A DNA stretch of 13,788 bases, taken from assembly GCA_023416315.1 (NCBI GenBank), contig JAEZIA010000143.1, positions 1 through 13,788 on the forward strand, in the 5' to 3' direction. Both the position numbers and the translations under genes were made by a program. Shown in pieces: positions 1-6,816 of the stretch. The notes beneath the pieces are model-generated. The model saw only the letters and a program-made list of their open reading frames with translations, did not search any database and was not told the origin of the DNA. The stretch's first letter is position 1, and every line of letters starts with the position of its first letter. The DNA is from Actinomycetes bacterium. GTDB taxonomy: Bacteria; Actinomycetota; Actinomycetes; Mycobacteriales; Mycobacteriaceae.

Positions 1-2
1 CC

Positions 3-635
3 GGCGTCGCCCATCGAGATGTTGATCAGGAACGGCCACGAACCCTCTGACGGGTTCAGGAAGCCCGACATCGAACCGGCGTAGATGAACTGATCCGGGT
101 GGTAGACCGACAGGATCAGCGACGACGAGCCGGCCATCGACAGACCGATCGCGGCACTGCCGGTGGGCTTGACGTCGCGATTCGCGGCCAGCCACTGCGG
201 CAATTCAGAGGTCAGGAAGGTCTCCCACTTGTAGGTCTGGCAGCCGGACTTACCGCAGGCCGGCGCGTACCAGTCGCTGTAGAAGCTGGACTGGCCACCG
301 ACCGGCATGACGATCGACAGACCGGACTGGTAGTACCACTCGAACGCCTGGGTGTTGATGTCCCAACCGTTGAAGTCGTCCTGGGCGCGCAGGCCGTCGA
401 GCAGATAGACCGCAGGAGAGTTCGGGCCACCACTTTGGAATTGGATCTTGATGTCGCGGCCCATCGATGGCGACGGGACCATCAAGTACTCCACCGGAAG
501 ACCCGGACGGGAGAACGCGCTCGCCGTAGCCGATCCACCGACCAGGCCGATCAGGCCCGGCAGTGCCGCCGCCGCAACCGCAGCAACAGCCAATCGACGC
601 GGCCAACCGCGCACCTTGTCAAACAAGGACTTCAC
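3..635 (-). CDS. fbpB: Antigen 85 mycolyltransferase, FbpB-like (3' end off the left edge)
   Basis: Secreted mycolyltransferase that moves mycolic acids between trehalose mycolates and onto arabinogalactan outside the membrane; the family also binds fibronectin. The GTG at 633-635 follows a GGGGTGGA-like ribosome site. Codons 1-40 form a signal peptide: basic start with RR at 13-14, an Ala/Leu-rich core, and cleavage expected after ATASA. The mature protein opens with FSRPGLPVEYL. The nucleophile motif GLSMAGSS places Ser126 in mature numbering, the usual antigen 85 position, and the C87/C92 pair is present. About 211 codons are visible; roughly the last 115 residues, including the rest of the catalytic triad, lie beyond base 1. 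DGLRAQDDFNGWDIN, FEWYYQSGLS and LPQWL resemble FbpB more than FbpA or FbpC as I recall them. The gene is divergent from the operon starting at 826. Family is certain; the paralogue is likely. Confidence 0.88.
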   Translation of the reverse strand, partial: MKSLFDKVRGWPRRLAVAAVAAAALPGLIGLVGGSATASAFSRPGLPVEYLMVPSPSMGRDIKIQFQSGGPNSPAVYLLDGLRAQDDFNGWDINTQAFEWYYQSGLSIVMPVGGQSSFYSDWYAPACGKSGCQTYKWETFLTSELPQWLAANRDVKPTGSAAIGLSMAGSSSLILSVYHPDQFIYAGSMSGFLNPSEGSWPFLINISMGDA

Positions 636-745
636 AAATCCACCCCAGCTTTCTATGACCCCGGTTCTCGGATTGCAGAGTTGAGTAAAACATGTCCTCT
701 CAAACCTGTGAAAGTCCACCACGTTACACATCAATGCTGCGGGCC

Positions 746-774
746 TTGTCAGGGTGTCGAACAAAAACTAATGT
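746..774 (+). promoter_or_regulatory. Sigma-A-type promoter of the 826 operon
   Basis: TTGTCA at 746-751 and TAATGT at 769-774 are separated by exactly 17 bp, a good match to a housekeeping mycobacterial promoter. Transcription would start near 781, giving a leader of about 45 nt before the ATG at 826, which has GGGAG at 816-820. The -10 lies inside the inverted repeat 764-787, so a protein bound there would block RNA polymerase. The promoter at 6750-6778 has the same layout (TTGCCA, 17 bp, TAACGT). The promoter call comes from sequence alone; the repeated architecture raises my confidence. Confidence 0.7.
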
Positions 775-787
775 CAGTTTTAGTTTT
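764..787 (+). promoter_or_regulatory. Palindromic operator, copy 1 (probable TetR site)
   Basis: Perfect inverted repeat: AAAACTAA at 764-771 and TTAGTTTT at 780-787, separated by 8 bp (TGTCAGTT). It covers the -10 box and the predicted transcription start. The block 759-789 matches 6763-6793 at 27 of 31 positions, including the central GTCAG. Such an AT-rich block stands out in this high-GC sequence. The likely ligand is the TetR protein encoded at 6817, which has the second copy in its own promoter; this assignment is inferred. It does not look like the KstR or KstR2 motifs I know. Confidence 0.75.
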
Positions 788-825
788 CCTCATTCCCCAC
801 CTCGACGCCGAACTCGGGAGACGAC

Positions 826-1941
826 ATGGAATCCTTCACCCACCTGCGCAAAGGCACCACTCCGAGGCGGATCCACGCCGATCTCGAGGGTCTCAAAGAC
901 GACGAGTTGGGCAGGGGCGGATTCACCGGCCGAACCGCCAACATCTACCGGCGTAACGATCCCACCACATTTCGCGCGGCGGGCCCGTTACGGCCACTCG
1001 ACGTCCTATCCAGCGAGCTCAAACCGAGCGATCTGGCCGACCCCGCAGGCGGCCCGCTGCTGCTGTTCAGCAATCCCGACTGCCGCATTTCACTGAGCCG
1101 GCGCCAGGCCGCCATGCCGTTCTATGTCCGCTACGTCGACGGCGATCTGCTGTGCTTCGTCCACCAGGGTTCCGGGCAGCTGGAGACCGAGTTCGGCCCG
1201 CTGCCCTACCGCACCGGGGACTGGATCTACATCCCGAAGGCGTGCACGTGGCGGCAAGTGCCCGACGCAGACAGTGAGTGGCTGATGATCGAGGCCACCG
1301 ACGAGTTCCGGGTGCCGCCTGCCGGCCCGCTGGGGCGGCACTGGCCGTTCGACCCCTCGCAGGCCGTGGTGCCCGACCCGGCACCCATCGACGACGGCGA
1401 CGGACCGCATACCAACGGTGAGTACGAGGTGCGGCTGTATCACCGGCCGATCGACGGCGTCGAGACCACGACGCTGCGCTATCCGCACAATCCGATCGAC
1501 GTCGAAGGCTGGCGCGGCGACAACTACGCGTTCACCTTCAACATCGACGACTACAACGTCGTCACCTCCGACAGCGTGCACCTGCCGCCGATGGTCCACC
1601 TCTTCATGGAGGCCACCGGTGTCTACGTGTGCAACTTCCTGCCCAAGCCGGCCGAATCGGTGCCCGGCACCGAACGCACCCCCTGGTATCACCGCAACGT
1701 CGACTTCGACGAGATCGCGTTCTTCCACGGCGGTTCGCTCTACGGCATCCCGATGCCGCCGGGACTGATCAGCCACGCCCCGCAGGGCGTGCACCACGGC
1801 GCACCGGAGAAGGCCCGGGAACGGGCCAGGCGCAAGTTCGACGAGTATCCGCGGGTGGACTGGCAGGTCATCGCCATCGATACCCGACGCCGGCTGGTCC
1901 CCTCGGCGGACGTGCTGGCCAACGACCTCGGGCAGCACTGA
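826..1941 (+). CDS. Homogentisate 1,2-dioxygenase-like cupin
   Basis: 371 aa, probably a cytosolic non-haem Fe(II) dioxygenase of the homogentisate 1,2-dioxygenase (HmgA/HGD) family, which opens aromatic rings using O2. A cupin core lies around residues 95-165 (FYVRYVDGDLLCFVHQGSG, then YRTGDWIYIPKACTWR). The C-terminal metal-site region has YHRNVDFDE at 288-296 (His289 and Glu296 as likely ligands) and SHAPQGVHHG at 316-325 (His317, His323 or His324). The protein is shorter than human HGD (445 aa) and the His-to-Glu spacing is one residue longer, so it belongs to a divergent bacterial subgroup. No 4-hydroxyphenylpyruvate dioxygenase, maleylacetoacetate isomerase or fumarylacetoacetase lies nearby, so tyrosine breakdown is not supported and the real substrate is unknown. 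The start has GGGAG 5 nt upstream. It is the first gene of its operon; its stop overlaps the next ATG (TGATG). Confidence 0.8.
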   Translation: MESFTHLRKGTTPRRIHADLEGLKDDELGRGGFTGRTANIYRRNDPTTFRAAGPLRPLDVLSSELKPSDLADPAGGPLLLFSNPDCRISLSRRQAAMPFYVRYVDGDLLCFVHQGSGQLETEFGPLPYRTGDWIYIPKACTWRQVPDADSEWLMIEATDEFRVPPAGPLGRHWPFDPSQAVVPDPAPIDDGDGPHTNGEYEVRLYHRPIDGVETTTLRYPHNPIDVEGWRGDNYAFTFNIDDYNVVTSDSVHLPPMVHLFMEATGVYVCNFLPKPAESVPGTERTPWYHRNVDFDEIAFFHGGSLYGIPMPPGLISHAPQGVHHGAPEKARERARRKFDEYPRVDWQVIAIDTRRRLVPSADVLANDLGQH

Positions 1942-3125
1942 TGGTCACGCCGGTCAAGCGCGCCTACGAACGCATCCCGTATCTCATTGCCTACCAGAAC
2001 ACGTCGGCCGTCCGCGATGTCTACGGCGGGGTGGCCGAGCTGGTGGTGCTGGAGAGCTACCTGCTCAAACCGACCACACCCTCGGACACCGTGCTGGTGT
2101 TCATGCACCCGATCGGCGGTGGCGCCTACCTGCCGATGATCAACGCGCTGGCCCGCGCCGGTCACCACGTGATCTATTGCAACAGCCGATTCCGCGGCAC
2201 CGACTCCGGGCTACTGATGGAGAAGGTGGTCGAGGACCTCGGCGAATGCATCAAGGACGCCAAGAACCGGCTGGGCTACACCAAGGTGGTGCTGGCCGGG
2301 TGGAGCGGCGGCGGATCGCTGTCGGTGTTCTATCAGCAGCAGGCGCAGAACCCGACGATCACCGCCAGCCCGTCCGGTGACGGGCCGGACCTGACCAAGC
2401 TGGGCTTGATCCCCGCCGACGGCATCATGCTGCTGGCCGCGCACATCAGCAGGCACGGCACGATGACGGAGTGGATGGACGCCTCGATCCTCGACGAGAA
2501 CGACCCGACCAAACGAGATCCCGAACTCGATCTGTACAACCCGGACAACCCCAACCAGCCGCCGTACACGCCGGAGTTCCTGGAGCGCTATCACCAGGCG
2601 CAGATCGCCCGTAATCGGCGAATCACCAAGTGGGTCAAGGACAAACTGGCCGAGCTCAAGGCACAGGGCCGCCCCGATGACGAGTTCTGTTTTGTCGTGC
2701 ACGGCACCATGGCCGATCCGCGCTGGCTCGACCCGACGGTCGACCCGAATGAACGCGCACCGGGCACCTGCTATCTGGGCGACCCGCAGGTGGTCAATAT
2801 GAGCCCGGTCGGCTTGGCGCGGTTCTGCACCCTGCGCAGCTGGCTGTCACAGTGGAGTTATGACGACGCCAACGGTGACGCCGTGAAGGCCGGCCCGGAT
2901 ATCGCGGTGCCCGCGCTGGTCATCGGCAACCTCGCCGACGACGCCTGCACGCCCAGCCACACCCGCCGGCTCTACGAGGCCATCGGGCATCCCGACAAAG
3001 AGATGCACGAGATCCCCGGGGCCAACCACTATTACTCCGGACCCGATCAGAAGGAGACGTTGCGCCAGGCGGTCGGCATCGTCACCGATTGGCTGGTGCG
3101 GCACGACTTCGCGAAGGCAGACTGA
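1941..3125 (+). CDS. Alpha/beta-hydrolase family protein
   Basis: 394 aa. The ATG at 1941 overlaps the dioxygenase stop by one base, indicating translational coupling; the frame is open further upstream (to 1629), but that part overlaps the dioxygenase and is rejected. Fold landmarks are an oxyanion-hole segment HPIGGG at 56-61, nucleophile elbow GWSGGG at 120-125 (Ser122), a likely catalytic acid in LADDACTP (Asp333 or Asp334) and His363 in GANHYY. There is no signal peptide or membrane segment, so it should be cytosolic. An insert around residues 145-250, rich in charge and proline, probably forms the lid or cap. Directly behind a ring-cleavage-type dioxygenase, it could hydrolyse the cleavage product (C-C bond) or an ester or lactone. 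The fold is clear; the substrate is not visible in the sequence. Confidence 0.85.
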   Translation: MVTPVKRAYERIPYLIAYQNTSAVRDVYGGVAELVVLESYLLKPTTPSDTVLVFMHPIGGGAYLPMINALARAGHHVIYCNSRFRGTDSGLLMEKVVEDLGECIKDAKNRLGYTKVVLAGWSGGGSLSVFYQQQAQNPTITASPSGDGPDLTKLGLIPADGIMLLAAHISRHGTMTEWMDASILDENDPTKRDPELDLYNPDNPNQPPYTPEFLERYHQAQIARNRRITKWVKDKLAELKAQGRPDDEFCFVVHGTMADPRWLDPTVDPNERAPGTCYLGDPQVVNMSPVGLARFCTLRSWLSQWSYDDANGDAVKAGPDIAVPALVIGNLADDACTPSHTRRLYEAIGHPDKEMHEIPGANHYYSGPDQKETLRQAVGIVTDWLVRHDFAKAD

Positions 3126-3153
3126 TGACTCGAGCGATCGACCGCTGTCGCTG

Positions 3154-3213
3154 GCGAGCAGACGCGGAATCGCACGTTCTGCCGCGATTTCATGCGAGTC
3201 TGCGCCTGCTCGC
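3154..3213. repeat. Large imperfect hairpin between hydrolase and CoA-transferase genes
   Basis: Two nested inverted repeats fill most of the 106-bp gap. The outer arms, 3154-3165 (GCGAGCAGACGC) and 3202-3213, pair at 11 of 12 positions. The inner arms, 3166-3173 (GGAATCGC) and 3184-3191 (GCGATTTC), pair at 7 of 8. The GCGAGCAGACGC...ATCGC core resembles a motif I recall as recurrent in mycobacterial intergenic DNA. It may work as an RNA hairpin that attenuates or stabilises the operon transcript, or be a small dispersed repeat. There is no U-tract, so a classical terminator is not shown. Confidence 0.6.
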
Positions 3214-3231
3214 GGTGCGGGGGGACGCCCA

Positions 3232-4434
3232 GTGACCACGGGTCCGCTCGACGGCATCCGGGTCATCGAAGTCGGCACGCTGATCTCGGGTCCGTTCGCG
3301 GGCCGGCTGCTCGGCGACATGGGTGCCGAGGTGATCAAGATCGAACCGCCGGGAGCGCCCGACCCGCTGCGCACCTGGGGGCAGGCCGAACTCGACGGTC
3401 ACCACTTCTTCTGGACCGTGCACGCCCGCAACAAGAAGGCCGTCACCCTCAACCTGCGTGAGGACCGCGGCCGGGACCTGTTCCTCGACCTGGTCGGGCA
3501 CTCCGACATCATCGTGGAGAACTTCCGGCCCGGCACGTTGGAGAAGTGGGGGCTCGGCTACGACGTTCTGCGCGAACGTAATCGGGGCATCATCCTGGTG
3601 CGGGTATCCGGGTACGGGCAGACCGGGCCGGAGGCGAAGAAGGCCGGATACGCCTCGGTGGCCGAAGCCGCCAGCGGACTGCGGCATATGAACGGCTTCC
3701 CCGGTGGACCGCCGCCGCGGCTGGCCTTGTCCCTCGGCGACAGCCTGGCCGGGATGTTCGCCGCGCAGGGCGCACTCGCGGCGCTGTATCGGCGCACCGT
3801 CACCGGCGAGGGGCAGATCGTCGACGCGGCGCTCACCGAATCCTGCCTGGCCGTGCAGGAGTCGACGATTCCGGACTACGACATCGGCGGGGTCGTGCGC
3901 GGACCGTCAGGGACCCGGTTGGAAGGCATTGCGCCGTCGAACATCTACCGCAGCGCCGACGGAAGTTGGGTTGTGATCGCCGCCAACCAGGACACCGTGT
4001 TCCGCCGGTTGTGCGCGGCGATGGGCCAGCCGGAGCTGGACGACGACGACCGGTTCGTCAATCACGTTGCGCGCGGGCGCAATCAGGACGAGCTCGACAA
4101 AATTATCGGCGCCTGGGCCGCGGTACGCGAGCCGGCCGACATCATCGAGACGCTCAGCGCCGCCGGTGTGATCAGCGGCCCGATCAACACCGTCGCCGAG
4201 GTCGTCACCGACCCGCAGCTGTTGTCGCGCGGGATGATCGCCGATCACTGGGACGAGCGCATCGGCCGCAACGTGAAGGGCCCGGGCGTCGTCCCGGTGC
4301 TCTCGGAGTCCCCCGGCACCATCCGGTCGGCCGGATCCTCGCGACCCGGGCAGCACAACAGCGAGGTGTACGGTGATCTTCTGGGCCTGCGGTCCGAGGA
4401 GATCGCCGACCTGGAGTCCCAGGGAGTGCTATGA
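3232..4434 (+). CDS. Family III (CaiB/BaiF) acyl-CoA transferase
   Basis: 400 aa. It moves CoA from a donor thioester to a carboxylic acid, activating the acid for further breakdown. The GTG start follows a G-rich ribosome site (GGGGGGACG). Family features in order: N-terminal GPLDGIRVIEVGTLISGPFA, GDMGAEVIKIEPP, NKKAVTLNLR, and the catalytic aspartate Asp170 in LSLGDSLAG, at nearly the same position as Asp169 of formyl-CoA transferase. Length is normal for the family. It overlaps the next gene by 4 bp (ATGA), so the two are co-translated. Together with a lyase of the HMG-CoA lyase family it suggests activation of a dicarboxylic or branched hydroxy acid followed by C-C cleavage. The acid and the CoA donor are unknown. 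Confidence 0.92.
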   Translation: MTTGPLDGIRVIEVGTLISGPFAGRLLGDMGAEVIKIEPPGAPDPLRTWGQAELDGHHFFWTVHARNKKAVTLNLREDRGRDLFLDLVGHSDIIVENFRPGTLEKWGLGYDVLRERNRGIILVRVSGYGQTGPEAKKAGYASVAEAASGLRHMNGFPGGPPPRLALSLGDSLAGMFAAQGALAALYRRTVTGEGQIVDAALTESCLAVQESTIPDYDIGGVVRGPSGTRLEGIAPSNIYRSADGSWVVIAANQDTVFRRLCAAMGQPELDDDDRFVNHVARGRNQDELDKIIGAWAAVREPADIIETLSAAGVISGPINTVAEVVTDPQLLSRGMIADHWDERIGRNVKGPGVVPVLSESPGTIRSAGSSRPGQHNSEVYGDLLGLRSEEIADLESQGVL

Positions 4435-5336
4435 GCGACCTGCCTGAACACGTGACGATCCGCGAGGTCGCCCTGCGCGACGGCCTGCAGATCGAAGACC
4501 CGATTCCGTTGTCGGCCAAGCTGGAACTGCTCGCCGCCATCGCCGCGACCGGCGTGCGGGAAGTGGAGGCGACGGCGTTCGTCTCACCCTCGAAGGTGCC
4601 CGCGCTGGCTGACGCGCCGGAGTTCGCCGCCCACTTGGCCGACTACCCCGACATCGAGTTCTCCGCACTGGTGGCCAGCCCGAACGGCGCCAAACGCGCG
4701 ATCGCGGCCGGCCTGCGCTCACTGGAGTACGTGGTGTCGGCCGCCGACGGACACAGCAGGGCCAACGTCGGGCGCAGCAGCGCCGAGGCCACCGCGCAGA
4801 TCGCCGAGATCGTCGCCATCGCCCACGACTCCGGCGTGCGCGTCGAGGTCATCATCGCGACCGCGTGGGACTGTCCTTTCGACGGGCCCACGCCACCGCA
4901 GCGGGTGCTCGACATCGTCGACGCCGCATGCGAATACGGCGCCGACCGGCTGGCCATCGCCGACACCATCGGCACCACCACCCCCGGGCGGGTCACCGCC
5001 CTGATCAACCAGGTGAAGCCCCGCATCGGCGGCCTGCCGCTGGGCGCGCACTTCCACAACACCCGCGGCGCCGGGCTGGCCAGCGCGTACGCCGCCGTCG
5101 CCGCCGGGGTGAGCCGACTCGATTCGTCGGTCGGCGGGCTCGGCGGTTGCCCATTCGCGCCAGGTGCGAGCGGCAACATCGCCACCGAGGACCTGGTGTA
5201 TCTATTGCGCGACAGTGGGATCGGCGTCGACGTCGACCTCCCGGCCGCCATCGACGCGGCGGCGGTGGCCAGATCGGTGGTCGGTCACGACCTGCCCAGT
5301 GCGCTGCTGCGAGCCGGCGACCGCATCCTGAACTGA
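4431..5336 (+). CDS. HMG-CoA lyase family enzyme
   Basis: 301 aa TIM-barrel lyase of the DRE-TIM metallolyase group; true members split 3-hydroxy-3-methylglutaryl-CoA into acetyl-CoA and acetoacetate. Catalytic features are all present: REVALRDGLQ (Arg16, Asp17), HFHNTRG with metal ligands His207 and His209, and the lyase signature GGLGGCPFAPGASGN at 235-249 with catalytic Cys240 and Asn249. The intact Cys-containing loop argues for an active lyase rather than a synthase (isopropylmalate or citramalate type). It starts inside the end of the CoA-transferase gene (4-bp ATGA overlap). It may act on HMG-CoA or on another 3-hydroxy-3-alkylglutaryl-type CoA ester made by the operon; which one cannot be decided here. 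Confidence 0.9.
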   Translation: MSDLPEHVTIREVALRDGLQIEDPIPLSAKLELLAAIAATGVREVEATAFVSPSKVPALADAPEFAAHLADYPDIEFSALVASPNGAKRAIAAGLRSLEYVVSAADGHSRANVGRSSAEATAQIAEIVAIAHDSGVRVEVIIATAWDCPFDGPTPPQRVLDIVDAACEYGADRLAIADTIGTTTPGRVTALINQVKPRIGGLPLGAHFHNTRGAGLASAYAAVAAGVSRLDSSVGGLGGCPFAPGASGNIATEDLVYLLRDSGIGVDVDLPAAIDAAAVARSVVGHDLPSALLRAGDRILN

Positions 5337-5342
5337 CGCCTC

Positions 5343-5708
5343 ATGGACACGACCCGGGTGGATCGGTGGCTGTGGTCGGTCCGGCTGACGAAGACCCGGC
5401 CAGACGCCGCCGCGGCATGCCGAGGGGGGCATGTCCGGGTCAACGGCCGGCTGGCCAAGCCGTCGACATTGGTGTCCCCAGGTGACGAGGTGCGCGCACT
5501 AGTCGGCGACACCACCCGAATCGTCGAGGTGGTGCGGGTGATCGCCAAACGGGTGGGGGCGGCCGACGCCGTCACCTGCTACCTGGACCGCACCCCCAAG
5601 CCGCCGTCGGTTCCGGTTGTGCCGGTCGCGGCCCGGGATCGCGGCGCGGGCCGGCCCACCAAACGCGAGCGGCGCGCCCTGGACAAGTGGCGTGCGGGCC
5701 AGTGGTGA
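5343..5708 (+). CDS. S4-domain RNA-binding protein (Hsp15-like)
   Basis: 121 aa. Residues about 5-65 form an S4 domain (RVDRWLWSVRLTKTR, then GGHVRVNGRLAKPSTLVSPGDEV), the RNA-binding fold of heat-shock protein 15, which binds free 50S subunits carrying nascent chains. The tail is basic and ends GRPTKRERRALDKWRAGQW, the typical end of Hsp15-like proteins. It begins 6 bp after the lyase stop, so it is probably read through from the catabolic operon, although its job is unrelated; no clear ribosome site is seen before the ATG. It converges on the minus-strand methyltransferase gene with only 6 bp between stops. Confidence 0.85.
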   Translation: MDTTRVDRWLWSVRLTKTRPDAAAACRGGHVRVNGRLAKPSTLVSPGDEVRALVGDTTRIVEVVRVIAKRVGAADAVTCYLDRTPKPPSVPVVPVAARDRGAGRPTKRERRALDKWRAGQW

Positions 5709-5714
5709 GTCGGG

Positions 5715-6671
5715 CTACTTCCGCAGAGTGAACTGGCAGACGTCGGTATAGGTGTTGCGGAACAGGTCCGCGCATCCGGTCAGGTACTTCATGTAGCGGT
5801 CGTAGACCTCTTCGGATTGGATCGCGATCGCCTCGTCGCGGCGCGACTCCAGCGCCGCTGCCCACAAGTCGAGGGTTTTGGCGTAGTGTGGCTGCAGCGA
5901 TTGAACGAGATCGGTTGTGAAACCGGCCTTTCCGGACAGCTCTGTCACGATGTCGCGGGTCGGGAGGTGGCCGCCGGGGAAGATCTCCACCGAGATGAAC
6001 TTGAAGAACCGCAACAGGCTCATCGTGATCGGCAGCCCCCGAGCCTCCATTTCAGCCCGCGGGATCTGCATGATCGAGTGCAACATCATCACGCCGTCGT
6101 CCGGGAGCGCGTCGTAGGCGAAGTCGAAGAAGGCGCTGTAGCGGTCCGCGCCGAAGTGCTCGAAGGCCCCGATCGACACGATGCGGTCCACCGGCTCGGC
6201 GAACTGCTCCCAGCCCTGGAGCAGCACGCGGCGGCTCCGCTTGGTATCCATCTCGGCGAAGGATCGCTCCACGTGCGCCTGCTGGTTGCGGCTCAACGTC
6301 AAACCGATGACGTTGACGTCGTACTTCTCGATCGCCCGGCGCATCGTCGCGCCCCAGCCGCAGCCGACGTCGAGCAGTGTCATGCCCGGCTCGAGACCGA
6401 GCTTGCCCAGCGACAAGTCGATCTTGGCCAGCTGCGCTTCGTGCAGCGTCATGTCGTCGCGCTCGAAGAACGCACAGCTGTACGTCTGCGTCGGATCAAG
6501 GAAAAGCCGGAAGAAGTCGTCCGAAAGGTCGTAGTGCGACTGGACGTCCTCGAAATGCGGCTTGAGAACTTTGGTGGAACGTGCTGCTTGTACCAAGGGA
6601 TGAGGCCTTCGACGTTGGGCTGTGTATTCGCGCAGCTCCGTCTTCTTGAGAGCCTCCCCGACCGCTGACAA
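5715..6671 (-). CDS. Mycolic acid SAM methyltransferase / cyclopropane synthase family
   Basis: SAM-dependent enzyme that modifies double bonds in meromycolic acid chains (cyclopropanation or methylation). Diagnostic segments: LKPHFEDVQSHYDLSDDFF, LDPTQTYSCAFFERDDMTL, SAM motif LLDVGCGWG (99-107 from the TTG at 6671), NVIGLTLSRNQ, IVSIGAFEHFG, EIFPGG and the C-terminal YMKYLTGCADLFR. It looks closest to the MmaA2/PcaA group as I remember them, but the exact paralogue and chemistry are uncertain. The start is unclear: the 6671 TTG gives 318 aa and has no ribosome site, while an in-frame TTG at 6594-6596 has GAAGG 9 nt upstream (6606-6610) and gives 293 aa, nearer the usual 287-301. No ATG or GTG is available before the conserved core. 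It is divergent from the TetR operon. Confidence 0.92.
   Translation of the reverse strand: MSAVGEALKKTELREYTAQRRRPHPLVQAARSTKVLKPHFEDVQSHYDLSDDFFRLFLDPTQTYSCAFFERDDMTLHEAQLAKIDLSLGKLGLEPGMTLLDVGCGWGATMRRAIEKYDVNVIGLTLSRNQQAHVERSFAEMDTKRSRRVLLQGWEQFAEPVDRIVSIGAFEHFGADRYSAFFDFAYDALPDDGVMMLHSIMQIPRAEMEARGLPITMSLLRFFKFISVEIFPGGHLPTRDIVTELSGKAGFTTDLVQSLQPHYAKTLDLWAAALESRRDEAIAIQSEEVYDRYMKYLTGCADLFRNTYTDVCQFTLRK
6606..6610 (-). promoter_or_regulatory. Ribosome site favouring a TTG start at 6596
   Basis: Read on the minus strand this is GAAGG, followed by 9 nt and then TTG (6594-6596) in the methyltransferase frame. The more upstream TTG at 6669-6671 has no purine-rich site before it. I therefore prefer the shorter, 293-residue protein, though the longer one cannot be excluded. 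Confidence 0.45.
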
Positions 6672-6749
6672 GCCTACGCAACGCTGTCAAGAGATGCCCG
6701 CGTGACGGCATCACAGCAGGTGACAGGGGTTCCTGGCGCGGCGAAAGTC

Positions 6750-6778
6750 TTGCCAACCCGGGGAACAAAAAGTAACGT
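6750..6778 (+). promoter_or_regulatory. Sigma-A-type promoter of the TetR operon
   Basis: TTGCCA at 6750-6755, 17-bp spacer, TAACGT at 6773-6778. The predicted start, near 6785, gives a leader of about 32 nt to the ATG at 6817. It has the same spacing and nearly the same boxes as the promoter at 746-774, and the -10 is again covered by the inverted repeat. This placement predicts negative autoregulation by the TetR protein. Confidence 0.7.
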
Positions 6779-6792
6779 CAGCTTTAGTTTTT
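6767..6792 (+). promoter_or_regulatory. Palindromic operator, copy 2 (probable TetR autoregulatory site)
   Basis: The arms AAAAAGTAA (6767-6775) and TTAGTTTTT (6784-6792) pair at 8 of 9 positions; the only mismatch is the G at 6772, which is a C in copy 1. The block 6763-6793 shares 27 of 31 bases with 759-789; all differences are single substitutions, with no length change. It overlaps the -10 box and start of the TetR gene's promoter. It also lies about 96 bp from the divergent methyltransferase start and could affect that gene, but there is no direct sign of this. Confidence 0.75.
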
Positions 6793-6816
6793 CACCGGCG
6801 AGCACGGGGGCTGACC

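Noticed and set aside
764..787. KstR or KstR2 (cholesterol regulon) operator
   Set aside because: The arms AAAACTAA/TTAGTTTT do not contain the AAC-NN-GTT or CAAG-CTTG cores of those motifs.
99..956. Long plus-strand open frame across the left end
   Set aside because: It is antisense to the clear antigen 85 gene, its product is Arg/Gln-rich without recognisable domains, and it runs through the promoter and into the dioxygenase gene in another frame. It is a high-GC shadow.
1629..1940. N-terminal extension of the alpha/beta hydrolase
   Set aside because: The frame is open, but this stretch encodes the dioxygenase metal site in the other frame; the TGATG overlap at 1939-1943 gives a natural start.
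826..5336. Tyrosine/homogentisate degradation operon
   Set aside because: No hydroxyphenylpyruvate dioxygenase, maleylacetoacetate isomerase or fumarylacetoacetase is present, and the other genes act on CoA esters.
5817..6668. 283-codon plus-strand open frame
   Set aside because: Antisense of the mycolate methyltransferase, whose motifs are unmistakable; the antisense product resembles nothing known.
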